A stretch of 64,000 bases of DNA. Source: Clavaria fumosa. Its lineage: Eukaryota; Basidiomycota; Agaricomycetes; Agaricales; Clavariaceae. Both the position numbers and the translations under genes were made by a program. This document shows positions 46,742 through 57,926 of the stretch, in pieces. The DNA lies in the NCBI GenBank assembly GCA_951802425.1, contig OX637802.1:62001-126000 (forward strand), written 5' to 3'. The notes under the pieces are model-generated. The model saw nothing but the letters and a program-made list of their open reading frames with translations, was not told the origin of the DNA and made no database searches. How positions within the stretch are numbered: the first letter of the stretch is position 1; every line of letters begins with the position of its first letter.

Positions 46742-48766
46742 AATTGCTGCTATGGCGTATTCCAACCTGTCCGTCTCTATGACAGTGGGGTTTTCTGGGT
46801 CGTAATGTGCAAGGACCAGAGCAGATGTACATACCGACTTCAAGTGGTCAAATGCCGCTTGGCAATCCGTTGTCCAGTCAAAGCAGAGCCCTTTCTGCAT
46901 GAGGTTATTGAATGGTCAGGTTATTCTCAAGTAGCCATGGATGAATCGTTGGTAGAAATTCATGAAACCTAAGAAGGACTGTGTTTCTTTAACATTAGTA
47001 GGCGATGGCCAGTTTAAGATGGCATCAATTTTTGTTGAGTCCATAGAAATTCCACTAGGAGAAACAATAAAACCCAAATATTCCATGGAATCAAGGTGGA
47101 AACTCGATTTCATTGGGTTTGCATGAAGTTGATTGTCGTGGAGCCGCTGTAGAACGCAGCAGATGTGACCCTCATGCACCATCGTGTTGTCGGAATAAAT
47201 TAAAATATCATCAAGATAGACAACCATGAAGGAGTTGACCATGTTGGCGAAGATGTCGTTCATGAAACGCTGGAACATTGCCAGAGCATTGGTTAGCCCA
47301 AATGGCATCACCAAGTACTCAAAGGCACTGTATTGGGTGCAGAAGGCAGTTTTCCACTTGTCACTGTCCTTGATGCGGATGTTGTTGTATCCGGCATGGA
47401 GGTTGATTTTTGAGTAGATCCATGCACCCCATAAGCAGTCGAGCATATTGTTTATTAGTGGGATTGGGTAGCGGTTTTTGATCATCACCCTGTTTAAACC
47501 TCGGTAGTCAACACAAAGACAGAGTGAACTGTCCTTCTTTTTTGCAAATACAACGGGGGCTCCCATGGGGGATTCAGAAGGGTGGATAAATCCCTTCTGG
47601 AGCATGTCATCAATATAGTCATGCAAAACCTTTAATTCCAGCTCAGACATGTTATACAGCAGACCGCAAGGGGCTTTGGTGTCTGGTTCAAGTTGTATCG
47701 CATGATCGTAAGTTCGGTGGGGTGGAAGGGTGCAGGCCTCTTCCTTGGAGAAGACATTGGTAAAGTCTGCGTATTGAGGTGGTAGGTTTGCCCTTGCTTC
47801 TGGGGGTTCAGAATTGATTAGTGCAGCATTAGCTTGGAGCGAGTCTTCAGGTGCAGGGAAAAAATGATAAACAGCATGCAGAATTATATCCTCACCCACT
47901 AGATGGTTGGTGAAGTGGGCGGGATCCAAAATTCGAATTTCGATAGGTGCTGGTTTGGGCAACAGGGCAGCAGAATTTTCCTGTGACCCTGTTCTGTGTA
48001 AATTCGTGTTGGGTAAAGTTTTATCAGCAGCAACAACAGTGGGAAAAGGTGGCAAAGGCTCCTCGGGTAGGTTTGCCCAGTCCCATGTGGTGGAGTTCAA
48101 AGTTCCCGACATAGCAGAATTGCTATCAGGCGCGGTGGGGTTCAACTCTGACAGTGGATTTCCAGTGGTCCCCGTGGGTAGTCCTGGGCTCAGTGTTGAC
48201 CAGTCCTTAGGAGCGAGCTCCTTCAGGACCCTGAGTTCATCAGTGGTTGGGTCATGAGACCCTGCAGGCCTTGCTGCATCGGTGGCCACAGTGGGCAAGG
48301 GCTTCATCATCAGCGGTCAGGTATCGGAATTGCGGAATTGTATCGAGAGGGTTGGTCAATCGATGTCTGGGTTGTGTTTCCAAAGCCATGACAGTCCGAG
48401 TATGACCTTCACATCCGAATGGAGTTGGGTAACATAGAAATGTTCAGTGTGCATTGTGCTGTCCTCAAAGCAGAATTGTTGGTCGGTCACTTGGGTGATC
48501 AGTCCTGCGATGGACCTGTCAAATAGCCTAAGTTGTATAGGGTGGGTTAGTGTTGAATGGAATTTCAAAGGTGTAAAGTCGGGCAAAACGAAACATTCGG
48601 TAGCTCCACAATCTACAAGTGTGGGTACAGGGGTATTGCTAATTTGCAGAATAACAACGGAAATCAAAAAGGCAGCAGAAGAAATAGATGACAGAACCGT
48701 GTATAAGGGGAGTTCATCCATGGTACAGGTATCAGTATTGGTATCTATGGCAATATCGCAACTCAA
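46742..48766 (-). pseudogene. Ty3 element B pol: protease, RT, partial RNase H
   Basis: Protease at 48766-48356: site PTLVDCGATECF, where the usual Ser/Thr after the catalytic Asp is Cys, and the later LGLSWLWKHNPDID motif. A stop-containing linker leads to RT in 48310-46916. RT motif A reads SKINLHAGYN, so the metal-binding Asp is Asn; the second motif YLDDIL is intact. The RT frame ends at TGA (46916) exactly where Ty3 proteins have the conserved Arg of IT-R-P(F/L). After it the same frame resumes with KGLCFDW and the RNase H start (ALVLAHYDPENPTVIETD), and stops at the LTR-C junction. The element is dead by several independent lesions. Confidence 0.92.
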
Positions 48767-49160
48767 GAATCTCCCTACATGCCTTGAGATGCTGGAGCAT
48801 TTCCCAACTTGTCACTGGCCAAGGGCTCAGCTGCGGTCATGGTAAATGTGAGGGTGGCATGGGCAGCAGACTTGCAGTTAGCGGGGATCAACAGGCATGT
48901 ATTTGAGAAATGCCCTTGACCCATGCAATATAAGCAAAGTCCAGCGGCCCGGTGGAGAATGGTCTGCAAGGTGTGGATTTCTCCATCTTTCCCTCCTTCG
49001 GCTTCGTTACAGGGGTTGAGGCAGGTTTGGCCAGAGCGGATGTCATGATGGGGTTGGTTACTGGAGTGGGCGCAGGGCGGTTCGAGGATTGGTTGTTGGT
49101 GGGTTTCACATTGCGGTCTTTCATCAGGTTTGACAAATTTCCGCACGATGAGTCGCCGGG

Positions 49161-49787
49161 TCACTTTCTGTATTGGACAGATGTCGGAAAGCGGCCTTGT
49201 TCTTCCTCACATTGCCAGTACTGCTGCTCGAAGGCCAAAGCTTGTTGACAGAGTCCGGTGAACTCCTGCTCTCGACTCGTGTATTGGTCTTTGATGCAGT
49301 TGGTGAGCCCCTGGTAAAAGGCCTTGGCGAGCACGGTGTCATTGTATCCAGTGTAGGGTGCGTGCGAATTGAAGGTGACGATGTATTCTGTGATGCGGGA
49401 ATTGTTGGGCATCTTCAAATTATGCAACACGCTCTTCGAAGTCATATGTGGGGGGGGGTTTCTGAATACCAGAAATAATTCCATGGTGAAGTTATCCCAA
49501 TTGTCCAACATTGTGGGGGGCGGTTGCTGGACAAGGTATGGCATCCACCAGGTATTCGCTTGATCTCGGAGATACGACGTGGCGAATAGAACATGATCCC
49601 GATCAGTAGCGAATTTCCGTGGCTTCCCCAGAAACCATGTAATGCACTGCAAGATGAACATTGTTAGCCATGCTGGGTCCTTACCTGTGAAGACATCGGG
49701 CTCCTTGAGTTTGGGGCCGTCGTCTCCAGGTGCCAGGTAGTAGATGTAGTATGGCAGACTGGTGGGCGGATTTCCGATGGGTACCAC
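49161..49787 (-). pseudogene. Ty3 element B gag
   Basis: A 208-codon frame with the Retrotrans_gag pattern: KEPDVFTGKDPAWLTMFILQ, then DNWDNFTMELFLVFRNPPP and, further on, an AKAFYQGLTNCIKD segment. It ends at TGA (rc of 49163-49161), and the same frame continues afterwards. The zinc knuckle CLYCMGQGHFSNTC lies in another register in 49164-48775, so at least one frameshift separates capsid and nucleocapsid. The true start may be farther upstream, since sequence toward 49920 reads as coding too. Confidence 0.85.
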
Positions 49788-50433
49788 AGGAGGTACCGCC
49801 AGTGGAATTCCTTGCGGAATCCCTGGAATCTCGAAAGGTCATGGCAGCAACTGTGGCGGGAGGCTTGGGGTTGGCAGCAGCAGACATCGTGACCCTCATG
49901 CTGAGGATGGTGGGTTGACACTGGGTATCGGAAAAGGAAGCACTGGTAGCACTCCAGAGTAGTTAGTTGTGAGTAGGGATAGTGGGGGTAGTACTGGTGT
50001 AAGTGTATTTCTCAACACAAGAGCAGGGACTGAGGGTCGAGGTAGTGGAGTAGGGCTTGGAGGCATTGTGGGTGGAGCGGGAGGATACAGGGTTACTGGG
50101 ACCAAGGGGTTGGAGCTCCCTGAGGAAACCAAACCTGGTCCGAGCATCATCCCTAACGAAGCGGACACAGAGGCCGGGGTCTGGGGACCCGAAGGTTGTT
50201 GGTCGGGTGACCACCCTGCAAGTCCTAAACTGACTCCACTTGTTTCCCAAGTTTCCCGATGTCAGCTGAACAATGGCAAAGCATGCGTAGTATGTTGGAA
50301 TTTCGACCCACACATGGTATTGCTGATTGTCGATTTGGGACAGCAGTCGGGCGGCGGAATTACATTGGGAGTAGTCGTGGTGTGTGCGGGTGTGTCGGGC
50401 GGCCCATAGTGGGGTGTGTTGGGTTGTGACACC

Positions 50434-51385
50434 TGCCTGATATGTAAACCTACCAAATTCTCCTTAATTTAGAGTCCTTAAATGGTATGTTAGGATTACT
50501 AGTTAAGGAGCTATGTTGAATCTTTCCAAATGTAGTAGATATGCAAATTTGAGTATAAATAGCTGACAGAACCTCACGTTACAGGCATAATTACATACCC
50601 ACTTATCGATTACACCATCCCCCAAGAGGATTAAGCCTATGTCTAGCCCAGCAAGGAGCTAAGGACAAATTTAGTTAAACTAAGGACTAAATCTAGTTGA
50701 ACTAAATCTAGTAATTGCTGACTAAGGACTTAGTCTGGTCAAGTGATCTGGGTACCCAAGGGTACCCAGGCTTTGATTGAGCCGCCCTATGCCGACTCCC
50801 TCGGCGTGGTAAGTATTGAGCAAGTTACAGATATCTTGGTATAGGGTACAAGCTGTTCTACTGTACAATGTACCAGTGTATTCATCAGAGTAAGTAGTGA
50901 ATAGCTAGCCAAGTACTGAGAATTAGGTGGAGGTTTATAGAGGTAGAATGGTCTACAAGACCAGGAGAATCCCATGAACTCTGTAGCTTGTTTTTCCCGT
51001 GTCTGGTTAGCTGCATATTTACTGATCTATTTTGACCTATTTTGACCTATCTACATTGATTTGGCTTAAGCGTACAATACCTATGGAGTGGTCAGTCATT
51101 GAGCCATAGTATCAACCTGTGGAGTGATACCAGGTTGAGGCAGACTATGGGGGTCAATGGCTAAGCCCATGGGATGTTGTGACTTAGGTTACTAACTAAT
51201 AATAATATCTGCCCAAAGCAATGCCTTGCTAGCAGTGTTGGTTTCAATACTGTTAGCAGGAAGGTATGGAACTGGAGGGTCTACTAGTCCTGTAGGCCAA
51301 CTGCATAAGGAATTGAGGACCTGTCTGAGTCATCCTGATTCTCAGTGACTCATTTCTGACTGCACCCAGTACCAGATCCATAACA
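50434..51385 (+). mobile_element. LTR-D, 3' half
   Basis: Colinear with 12851-13784, from tgcctgatatgtaaac to ccagatccataaca. Some CpG remains (gccgccctatgccgactccc). Its break point coincides with the end of the 5' half at 41100. Right neighbour is an LTR-C fragment. Confidence 0.92.
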
Positions 51386-51625
51386 GATGTGCAATGGGGT
51401 TCAGGTGGTAGGTATGCATAAGGTGTGTTAGGGAAGGGCATTGCAAGTACAGCCTGGTGGTTGTGAGTGTCATGTAAGAGCAGGGAAGGTCGGAGAGGCT
51501 TCTGGAAGGGGACTGCAGGTTCCAGAAGTGTGTAAAGGGGCTCGCAAGGTTGTAGAAGGCTGTTGGGAGGTTCATAAGTGTCAGTAGAGTCTGCTTGGGT
51601 AAGGGAAAATGAATGGGTCCTGACA
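51386..51625 (-). mobile_element. LTR-C fragment, first 240 bp
   Basis: Read on the minus strand it begins TGTCAGGACCCATTCATTTT and follows LTR-C for about 240 bp until the LTR-D boundary at 51385. The remaining LTR-C is not adjacent. Confidence 0.88.
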
Positions 51626-51911
51626 GGCCACTCACATATATATACTGTGTCACAACTGTACAGAGGGGTGGATCCCTCTACATAGAACTACTAGCTCAAT
51701 ATACCATTGAGTCCAGTTCATTTGAGGGATAGAAAGTATTACACCTGTGAAGGACAAGGGACCATTACAGTCATAAGAAAAGAAGCCTGAACCCCACTCT
51801 CAGTCACCTTCACCCCTCACCTTCACCTTCATGAACACTCTTACTCACCCTCACCCACCCCATTTACTCTGTCACTCTCACAATCATCTTCACTCTCACC
51901 CTGGCTCACAC
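51626..51911. other. Spacer with CA/CT-rich tract
   Basis: Unique sequence followed from about 51800 by a ctcaccctcaccttcacc-type simple repeat into which the chromovirus inserted. No gene. Confidence 0.5.
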
Positions 51912-52471
51912 TGTCAGGATCCGTTACGTAAGCCGCCATCACTGAATCCACAACGTGCTAGGGACTAGTTACGAGGGCCGAGTATGGAACCACGTGACCC
52001 TCCGCGACCTTTGGAGTCACCTGCGACCATGCGCCGACACCTATGAGCTCCCGATAAGCGCCGCCACGTGCCCACGCCCACGTTCCTCGACCTTTTCCCA
52101 CACTTTGCAATTTGTGATGGAGGCGGATCAGCAATAATCCCTCTGACAGCTCCCATCAAGTAATCTACCCTAATCGGGACTAATCCAGGCCCCTCCACGG
52201 CCAGCCAAGCCCATGCTAAGCATTTCTCTTGTCATTTTCCCCTTATCCGTCCCTTGCTGCTACCTTCTGTATTTGGTATCCCCTTTTCCCTATACTGCCT
52301 CCCCTATTCTGCGCAACTCAGTGCGCATAGCCTCATTCCCCTTTTTATGACTCATCCCCTACACAGCCCCCTTTCCCCAGTATATATAGTACCTTTGTAA
52401 TGTGTGTAGTTCCCTACATTGAAATCAAGCTTCTTTCCCCTTCTTGCTTCTGTGAGGGACTCGGACTGACA
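51912..52471 (+). mobile_element. 5' LTR of chromovirus A
   Basis: 560 bp. A TATA box (cagtatatatagtacc, about 52379) lies roughly 90 bp before the LTR end and precedes a CT-rich presumed start region. CpG sites such as ccgttacgtaagccgcc are kept where the 3' LTR has ccattacataagccacc. Confidence 0.95.
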
Positions 52472-52592
52472 CAATTTCAATGTCCACCCCTTGCTACCTC
52501 AACCCTGTCAACCCCCGGTCGGCCTAGCTTTCTCCCTACCCCCTGCCTGTCGTGTGCAACAGAACGACAAGAGAGTCATCCTGGCGTACCCG

Positions 52593-53141
52593 ATGCGTAA
52601 CGAAGACATAATAGACGAGTGGCTCATCATGGTCCTAGATTTTGGTGAGGACGAATATTGGGCCCGATACTTTGACACCCGCATAAGAACAGAGTTCTAC
52701 CCGGACACCCCGATGGAATCCGACGTATCGGAGATGGAAGCTGCAGTACTGAGACTGCGAGAGCTACGCCCTTTCAAACTGTGGATTATTGAGGAGGAGA
52801 GATGACTTGCCCCCTATTTCGCAAGGTTGTACGCACAGGAACAGAGTCGACGACAAGAGAGATTGAGAGAGGCACTGAGAGCTGCCCTACCAGATTCCGC
52901 GACCTCAGGCATGAGATCGCCCATACACAGCACTATTGACATTAACCTCGACGACCTTGAGGACTACGTGAACAGCGACAATGACGAGTCGATGAACGAA
53001 CCCACGCACATTTCCGTGGCGATCCAGACAGAGCTTAGCCTCATCGGAATCGAACAATTCCTCATCCATGAGTACCGACCCCTCGCCTTCATCTGTCGTC
53101 CCATCAACCCCATCCCCCCCAGCACCACCAGTTCATACTGA
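52593..53141 (+). pseudogene. Upstream ORF of chromovirus A
   Basis: First in-frame ATG at 52593 (MRNEDIIDEWLIMVLDFG). The frame is acidic, with a coiled-coil-like middle (KLYAQEQSRRQERLREAL after the stop) and an acidic end, closing at 53141. A TGA at 52803-52805 interrupts it after EEER. It overlaps the gag start (53068) in another register, so it is either a separate leader ORF or the N-terminus of gag joined by frameshift. I do not recognise a domain. Confidence 0.6.
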
Positions 53142-54375
53142 GCCCCCTGTAGACTTCGTGAGTTTAGACGAGCGCCTAGCCCAGCCAGCACCGTCGCCAC
53201 CACCACCACCACAATCACCTGCGACTCCAGAACTGGAACCGCGACCCCAACCCGCGAGTCCATTGCCGCCAGAACCCTCGCCGCCGCCCTTGCCCGCACC
53301 CGAAATGGCAGACGCTGTCCCCGCAGCCCCAATGCCGAGGCTGGACCTAGCCATTCCATCTTTTGATGGAAATAAGAAGAATTTCCAGACCTTCCTCAGG
53401 TCCCTCCGACTACAGTTCCTGGGAAACCAGGGGCTCTATGCCAGTGATCTGAACAAGATCCTGTTTGCGCTGAGTAAGATTACAGGAGAAGGATTTGCAG
53501 CAGAATGGGCGAACATGCAAGGTGATGAGATCCTAAATGCTGGAGTAGCTGGGACTTGGGAAGATTTCATCCTGGATCTGCATAGGGCCTTCGATGACCC
53601 TAACATCACGGCGACCGCCCTAAATGACATTGCCAAGTTGAAACAGGGAGCGCTAGAAGCTGCGGAGTTTTTCGCTCTATTCGAGACATTGATGCGCAAG
53701 GCAGAGTTAGACCCGGTCGACAACTCGGATGTGTTAATCCACTGGTTGGAGATGAACCTCAACCGGAGGCTGACCACGCGGGTCTACAATGTCAACCCCA
53801 TGCCAGTCACCTACGCCCAGTGGAAGCAACTGGTCGAAATGTTGGATGCCCAACAGAGGAGGCTCGACGCCATTATATGTGAGCAAAACGCCAGCCGCCC
53901 CGCCCCTACCCAATTCCAGCAGTCGCAACCACTCCCTACGCCCCTGCGCTACCCGAACCCGAACCCACCGCGACCCGTGCCTCGCTTCCCCTCTGTTCCG
54001 CAGCAGCAGCAATGCACCCCTGCTCCGCAGATCATGCCCCGTCCCGCTGGTGCCAGTGACAGGATGATCGTGGACCAGACGCGGGCTCCTGCGGCTGAAC
54101 GTCGATGCTTCCGCTGTGGCCAGGTGGGTCACATCGCCCGAAACTGCCACCTCCCGGACTCACAACCCTATGTCCCGAGGCCGCAGGTTTGTGCGATGGT
54201 CCCTGGCCCAGTAGAGGTGGAAGAATACGAGAACGAACTCACGCTACTCCGCGACAGGCTCGCGATATATGAGAGAGAGAGACAGATGGCTGGTGCCCCG
54301 CAGGCCCAGCAACAACAACAACAGCTCCCGCCGGCTCCCACCCAGGAGCAGGGTTTTGGAGAAGAGACGCAGTGA
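53068..54375 (+). CDS. Gag of chromovirus A
   Basis: Intact 435-codon frame from ATG 53068 to TGA 54373-54375. Residues 1-85 are a Pro/Ser-rich leader. The capsid-like Retrotrans_gag domain follows (LDLAIPSFDGNKKNFQTFLR near residue 95, then WEDFILDLHRAFDDPN, AAEFFALFETLMRKAELD). A Gln/Pro-rich linker leads to one zinc knuckle CFRCGQVGHIARNC at about 347-360. Residues 385-410 may form a short coiled coil, then a poly-Gln stretch. Gag assembles the virus-like particle and binds the RNA. Pol begins in a different register immediately at the gag end, suggesting a frameshift or internal reinitiation for pol. This is the only undamaged retroelement gene in the window. Confidence 0.92.
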   Translation: MSTDPSPSSVVPSTPSPPAPPVHTEPPVDFVSLDERLAQPAPSPPPPPQSPATPELEPRPQPASPLPPEPSPPPLPAPEMADAVPAAPMPRLDLAIPSFDGNKKNFQTFLRSLRLQFLGNQGLYASDLNKILFALSKITGEGFAAEWANMQGDEILNAGVAGTWEDFILDLHRAFDDPNITATALNDIAKLKQGALEAAEFFALFETLMRKAELDPVDNSDVLIHWLEMNLNRRLTTRVYNVNPMPVTYAQWKQLVEMLDAQQRRLDAIICEQNASRPAPTQFQQSQPLPTPLRYPNPNPPRPVPRFPSVPQQQQCTPAPQIMPRPAGASDRMIVDQTRAPAAERRCFRCGQVGHIARNCHLPDSQPYVPRPQVCAMVPGPVEVEEYENELTLLRDRLAIYERERQMAGAPQAQQQQQQLPPAPTQEQGFGEETQ

Positions 54376-57300
54376 GTCCGAACTCGCGTCTCTGTAATAG
54401 TACAAGCAACGTTCCCACCCCCACCCCTGTACCCGTAGCAAGTATACCCAAATACACAATCTTGCAACAGAGACATGCTCGGAGCACAAACGAACTTGAG
54501 GACAACAGAATGACAAAAGTCGCGGAAGAGAAACCAAAGAGGCAGAAGAGAGAGTTGACTTTACTGGCGCACTTTGAAACTCTGACTACGGCTGAATGGG
54601 GAGGTGTTAAGGTCCTGATCGACTCAGGATGTACCAATTGTTTTATGGACCTGGCCTGGTGTAAGGAATATGGACTGGAACCCGTCCCGCTACAAAACCC
54701 GATCAAAGTGTACAATGTGGACGGCTCAGCAAACAAGAACGGACCAATCCGCTACGGCATCGACCTCCTGCTAACGATAGGGGACCACCAGGAATGAATA
54801 CACTTCTTGCTCGGAGCTGCCAAATCGCACAAGATCATCTTGGGGCATGACTGGCTGTCCAAACACAACCCCGAGATCAATTGGCCACTAGGCAAGGTTT
54901 CCTTCACGCACTGCCCCACAAGTTGCCACTTTGACCCACATCTCACAAGCCCTTGGGCCTATCCTAAAGGCAGTATATGGGACAATGCACTACAGACGAC
55001 CATAGACATTCGCTTTTTGGACTCTGGAGATATGCCCGACTGGCCGTTGCTATATCCAACGGTCTTTAGTGAAGCAAAATGGGATGAGTTACCCAAACCG
55101 TGACCTGATTTTGACATCAAGATCGAGTTCCGCGAGGACCCAGGGCACTTATCCTCCAAACTGTACTCGCTGACTAGGGAGGAAATGACAGAAATGAATA
55201 GGTGGATCGACGAGCAGCTGGCTTCAGGAAGGATAAGGCCCTCCAAATCCCCCTATGCCAGCCCGTTCTTTTTCAAGTGAGAAAAAGGCAAGCTCCGGCC
55301 CATCATCGATTACTCATGCCTCAACTCGTTTTTGATTAAGGATAAGTTTCCATTGCCGTGCATCTGTGATTGTGTAGACAATCTGCGAGGAGCCAGGATC
55401 TTTTCCAAGATTGACGCGAAGGGAGGGTTTCCATCGATGAGGCTGTGGGAAGGACACCAGGAGAGATGCGCCTTCTTGACATCGCGAGGTTTGTTCGAAC
55501 CCACGGTAATGTGGTTTGGGCTCCAGAATGCTCCCACGACCTTCCAGAGATTTATGAACCATATCTTGAGAGAAGAAATTGCCGGCGGACATGTACTCGC
55601 GTATATCGATGATGTCATTATCTTCGCGGATGACCTCGCGACCCACCATTTTTGGATGGACCGAGTCCTGCAGAGGTTCCGCGACAATGGACTGTGCCTC
55701 CGACTGAGCAAGTGTGAGTTTGAGAAGACAGAGGTATTCTACCTAGGGCTCAGGCTCTCGCACAACCGACTCGAGCACGACCTGGCCAAGGCGGAAGCAA
55801 TCCGAAACTGGCCAGAGCCCCGAAATGTCAAGGAACTCCAATGTTTCCTGGGAATGGTCAACCACCTGCGGAGGTTCATCCCTAATCTGTCCTCACGAGC
55901 CAAACCCCTGTTTAAGCTCACCAGTAACGTCCCCTGGTGCTGGCAGAGCGAACAGGTCACGGCTTTCCTGGACGTGAAAAGAGCGCTCGTTTCAGCTCCA
56001 GTCCTTGCTCTACCCCAGGATACAGGCAGGTGGAAAGTAGAAACAGACGCTAGTAACCTTGCGACAGGTGGAGTTCTTTCCCAGCAGCAGCCCGATGGGA
56101 CCTGGAGACCAGTCGACTACATCTCCAAGGCTCTCACAGTGGCCGAAAAGAATTATGACGTCTATGACAAGGAGCTCCTCACAATTATCAGAGCGTTGAG
56201 AGAGTGGAGAGCATATCTCATAGGAGTGGATGAAACCTTCGAGATATGGACCGACCATGCAAACTTGCAATACTTCAGAAAGCCCCAAAAACTGAAGCCA
56301 TGACAAATACGCTGGTACGGAGAACTCCAGAACTTCGACTTCGCGATCAAGTATTGGACTGGTAAAAGCAACACCAAAGCCGATACCCTCTCGCGAAGAC
56401 CCGACTACGGGGAGACCGCTGAAGAAGATGCTCCCATCCAGATGTTCCCCCCCGATGTGGATGTACGCACTGGCTTCACATCTGAAATGGAGACGCTCCT
56501 CCAGAAGAGGAGCGCAGAACACGTCACCAAGCCTATGGAAATCGATGACAGCTGGATGCGAGACCGTTTGGGATTGTGGTGGAGAAGTGGCACTGTATGG
56601 ATACCCCCGGCAGTCCGCGAGGTGGTACTCAACTATGAACATGACCTTCCCATTGTGGGACACCTCGGGATTAAGAAGATGAAGGCCGCGATGCTCAAAG
56701 CCTACTGGTGGCCTGAGATGGTAAAAGATGTGGAGAAGTATGTGTCTGGATGCGAAGGCTGTCAGAGAACCAAACCTGACCGAACCAAGCGTGCCGCACC
56801 CCTACACCCACACCCAGTCCAGAACGGTCCATGGTGGGCGATCAGCTGGGACATAGTAGGGCCGCTGCCACAGTCCCGTGGCTTCGACTCCATCCTTGTG
56901 ATTGTCAACAAATTCACCAAGCGCATGCTCATCGAAGCAATCGGTTTTGACTTAACAAGTTTGGGAGCAGCTAGGATCCTCCACGACTGTGTATTCCGGA
57001 ACCACGGAATCCCCCAGAAGGTCGTCAGCGATCGTGGCCCACAGTTCATCTCTCGATTCATGAAGGAGTTCTACCGGATGATTGGGATAAAGGCTAATCT
57101 GAGCACTGCCTTCCATCCCCAAACTGACAGACAAATGGAACGGGTGAATCAGGAGATTGAAACCTACCTGCAGGAATACGTCGACCATCTCCAGGATGAT
57201 TGGGCGGAGTGGTTGAGCACAGCGGAATTCGTGCTGAATAACCGGGAACATTCCGCGACAGGCTACACGCCCTTCTTCCTGGACTACGGCCGACACCCCT

Positions 57301-57915
57301 GGAGGTATACACCCGCGGACAGAGGTGAACCCAGCTGCTGATGAGTGGATGGCGAAGTTGGAAGAGTCGCGATGTGCTGCCAAAGAAGCCATGGAGAAAG
57401 CTGTGCTGGCAATGAAGAAAAGCTACAACAGCAGAAAGCGACCCAGTCGCAAGTATGGGAAGGGAGACTTAGTTTGGCTCGACACGCGAAACTTGAAAAT
57501 GGACTGCCCAACCAAGAAACTTGACAACAAATGGGCTGGGCCTTTTGCCATCGTCGAGAAAGTAGGACCAGCAGGGTATCGCCTCAAGCTACCTCCTGCT
57601 TGGCGCATTCACGATGTATTCAACAAGCTCCTCCTAACCCCATTTGTTGCCCCTTCTTTTGCCTCCCAAGCCTGACCTCCTCCGCCTCCTCCAACCATTG
57701 ATGACGACCACTTAGAGTATGAGGTCGAAGAGATCCTGGATGTGAAGAAAGTAGGACAAGGAGTGAAATACCTGGTAAAGTGGCTAGGCTACCCGATTGA
57801 AGAAAACACCTGGGAACCCTGCCAAAACCTTACCAACACCGCAATTCTTCTCTGCGACTTCTTCCTCAAGCACCCGGACAAGGCGCGATTGGCCGGTCGA
57901 GACGCCCAGCCTTGA
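54372..57915 (+). pseudogene. Pol of chromovirus A with chromodomain
   Basis: In order: aspartic protease (LIDSGCTNCF at about 54618; ILGHDWLSKHNPEI), RT (FSKIDAKGGF near 55406, YIDD at 55602-55613), RNase H (ETDAS near 56042), integrase with HHCC zinc site (H..GH, CEGC), DDE landmarks WDIVGPLP, VSDRGPQF and MERVNQEI, then a C-terminal chromodomain (YEVEEILDVKK, YLVKWLGYPIEENTWEP). The chromodomain would target insertion to modified histones. Catalytic residues seem kept, but TGA codons at 54795, 55101, 55278, 56301 and 57673 and a one-base frameshift near 57300 break the frame. At each TGA a CGA Arg codon is a plausible ancestor. Stop TGA 57913-57915 lies 11 bp before the 3' LTR and overlaps the polypurine tract. 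Confidence 0.95.
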
Positions 57916-57926
57916 GGAGGGGGCCA

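Larger units (their letters stand above)
46742..50433 (-). mobile_element. Ty3/gypsy element B, minus strand, truncated
   Basis: Runs from an upstream leader/Pro-rich region (50430-49900) through gag, zinc knuckle, protease and RT to the first part of RNase H, where LTR-C cuts it at 46742. Integrase and both own LTRs are missing. The 5' side meets the 3' half of an LTR-D at 50434. The region is not CpG-rich in its pol half, and several stops and frameshifts are present. Confidence 0.9.

Noticed and set aside
52803..57675. Nuclear genetic code change (TGA as sense codon)
   Set aside because: CGA-to-TGA deamination explains all cases, the same elements show CpG decay in their non-coding LTRs, and TGA is used as terminator of the intact gag and of the end of pol.
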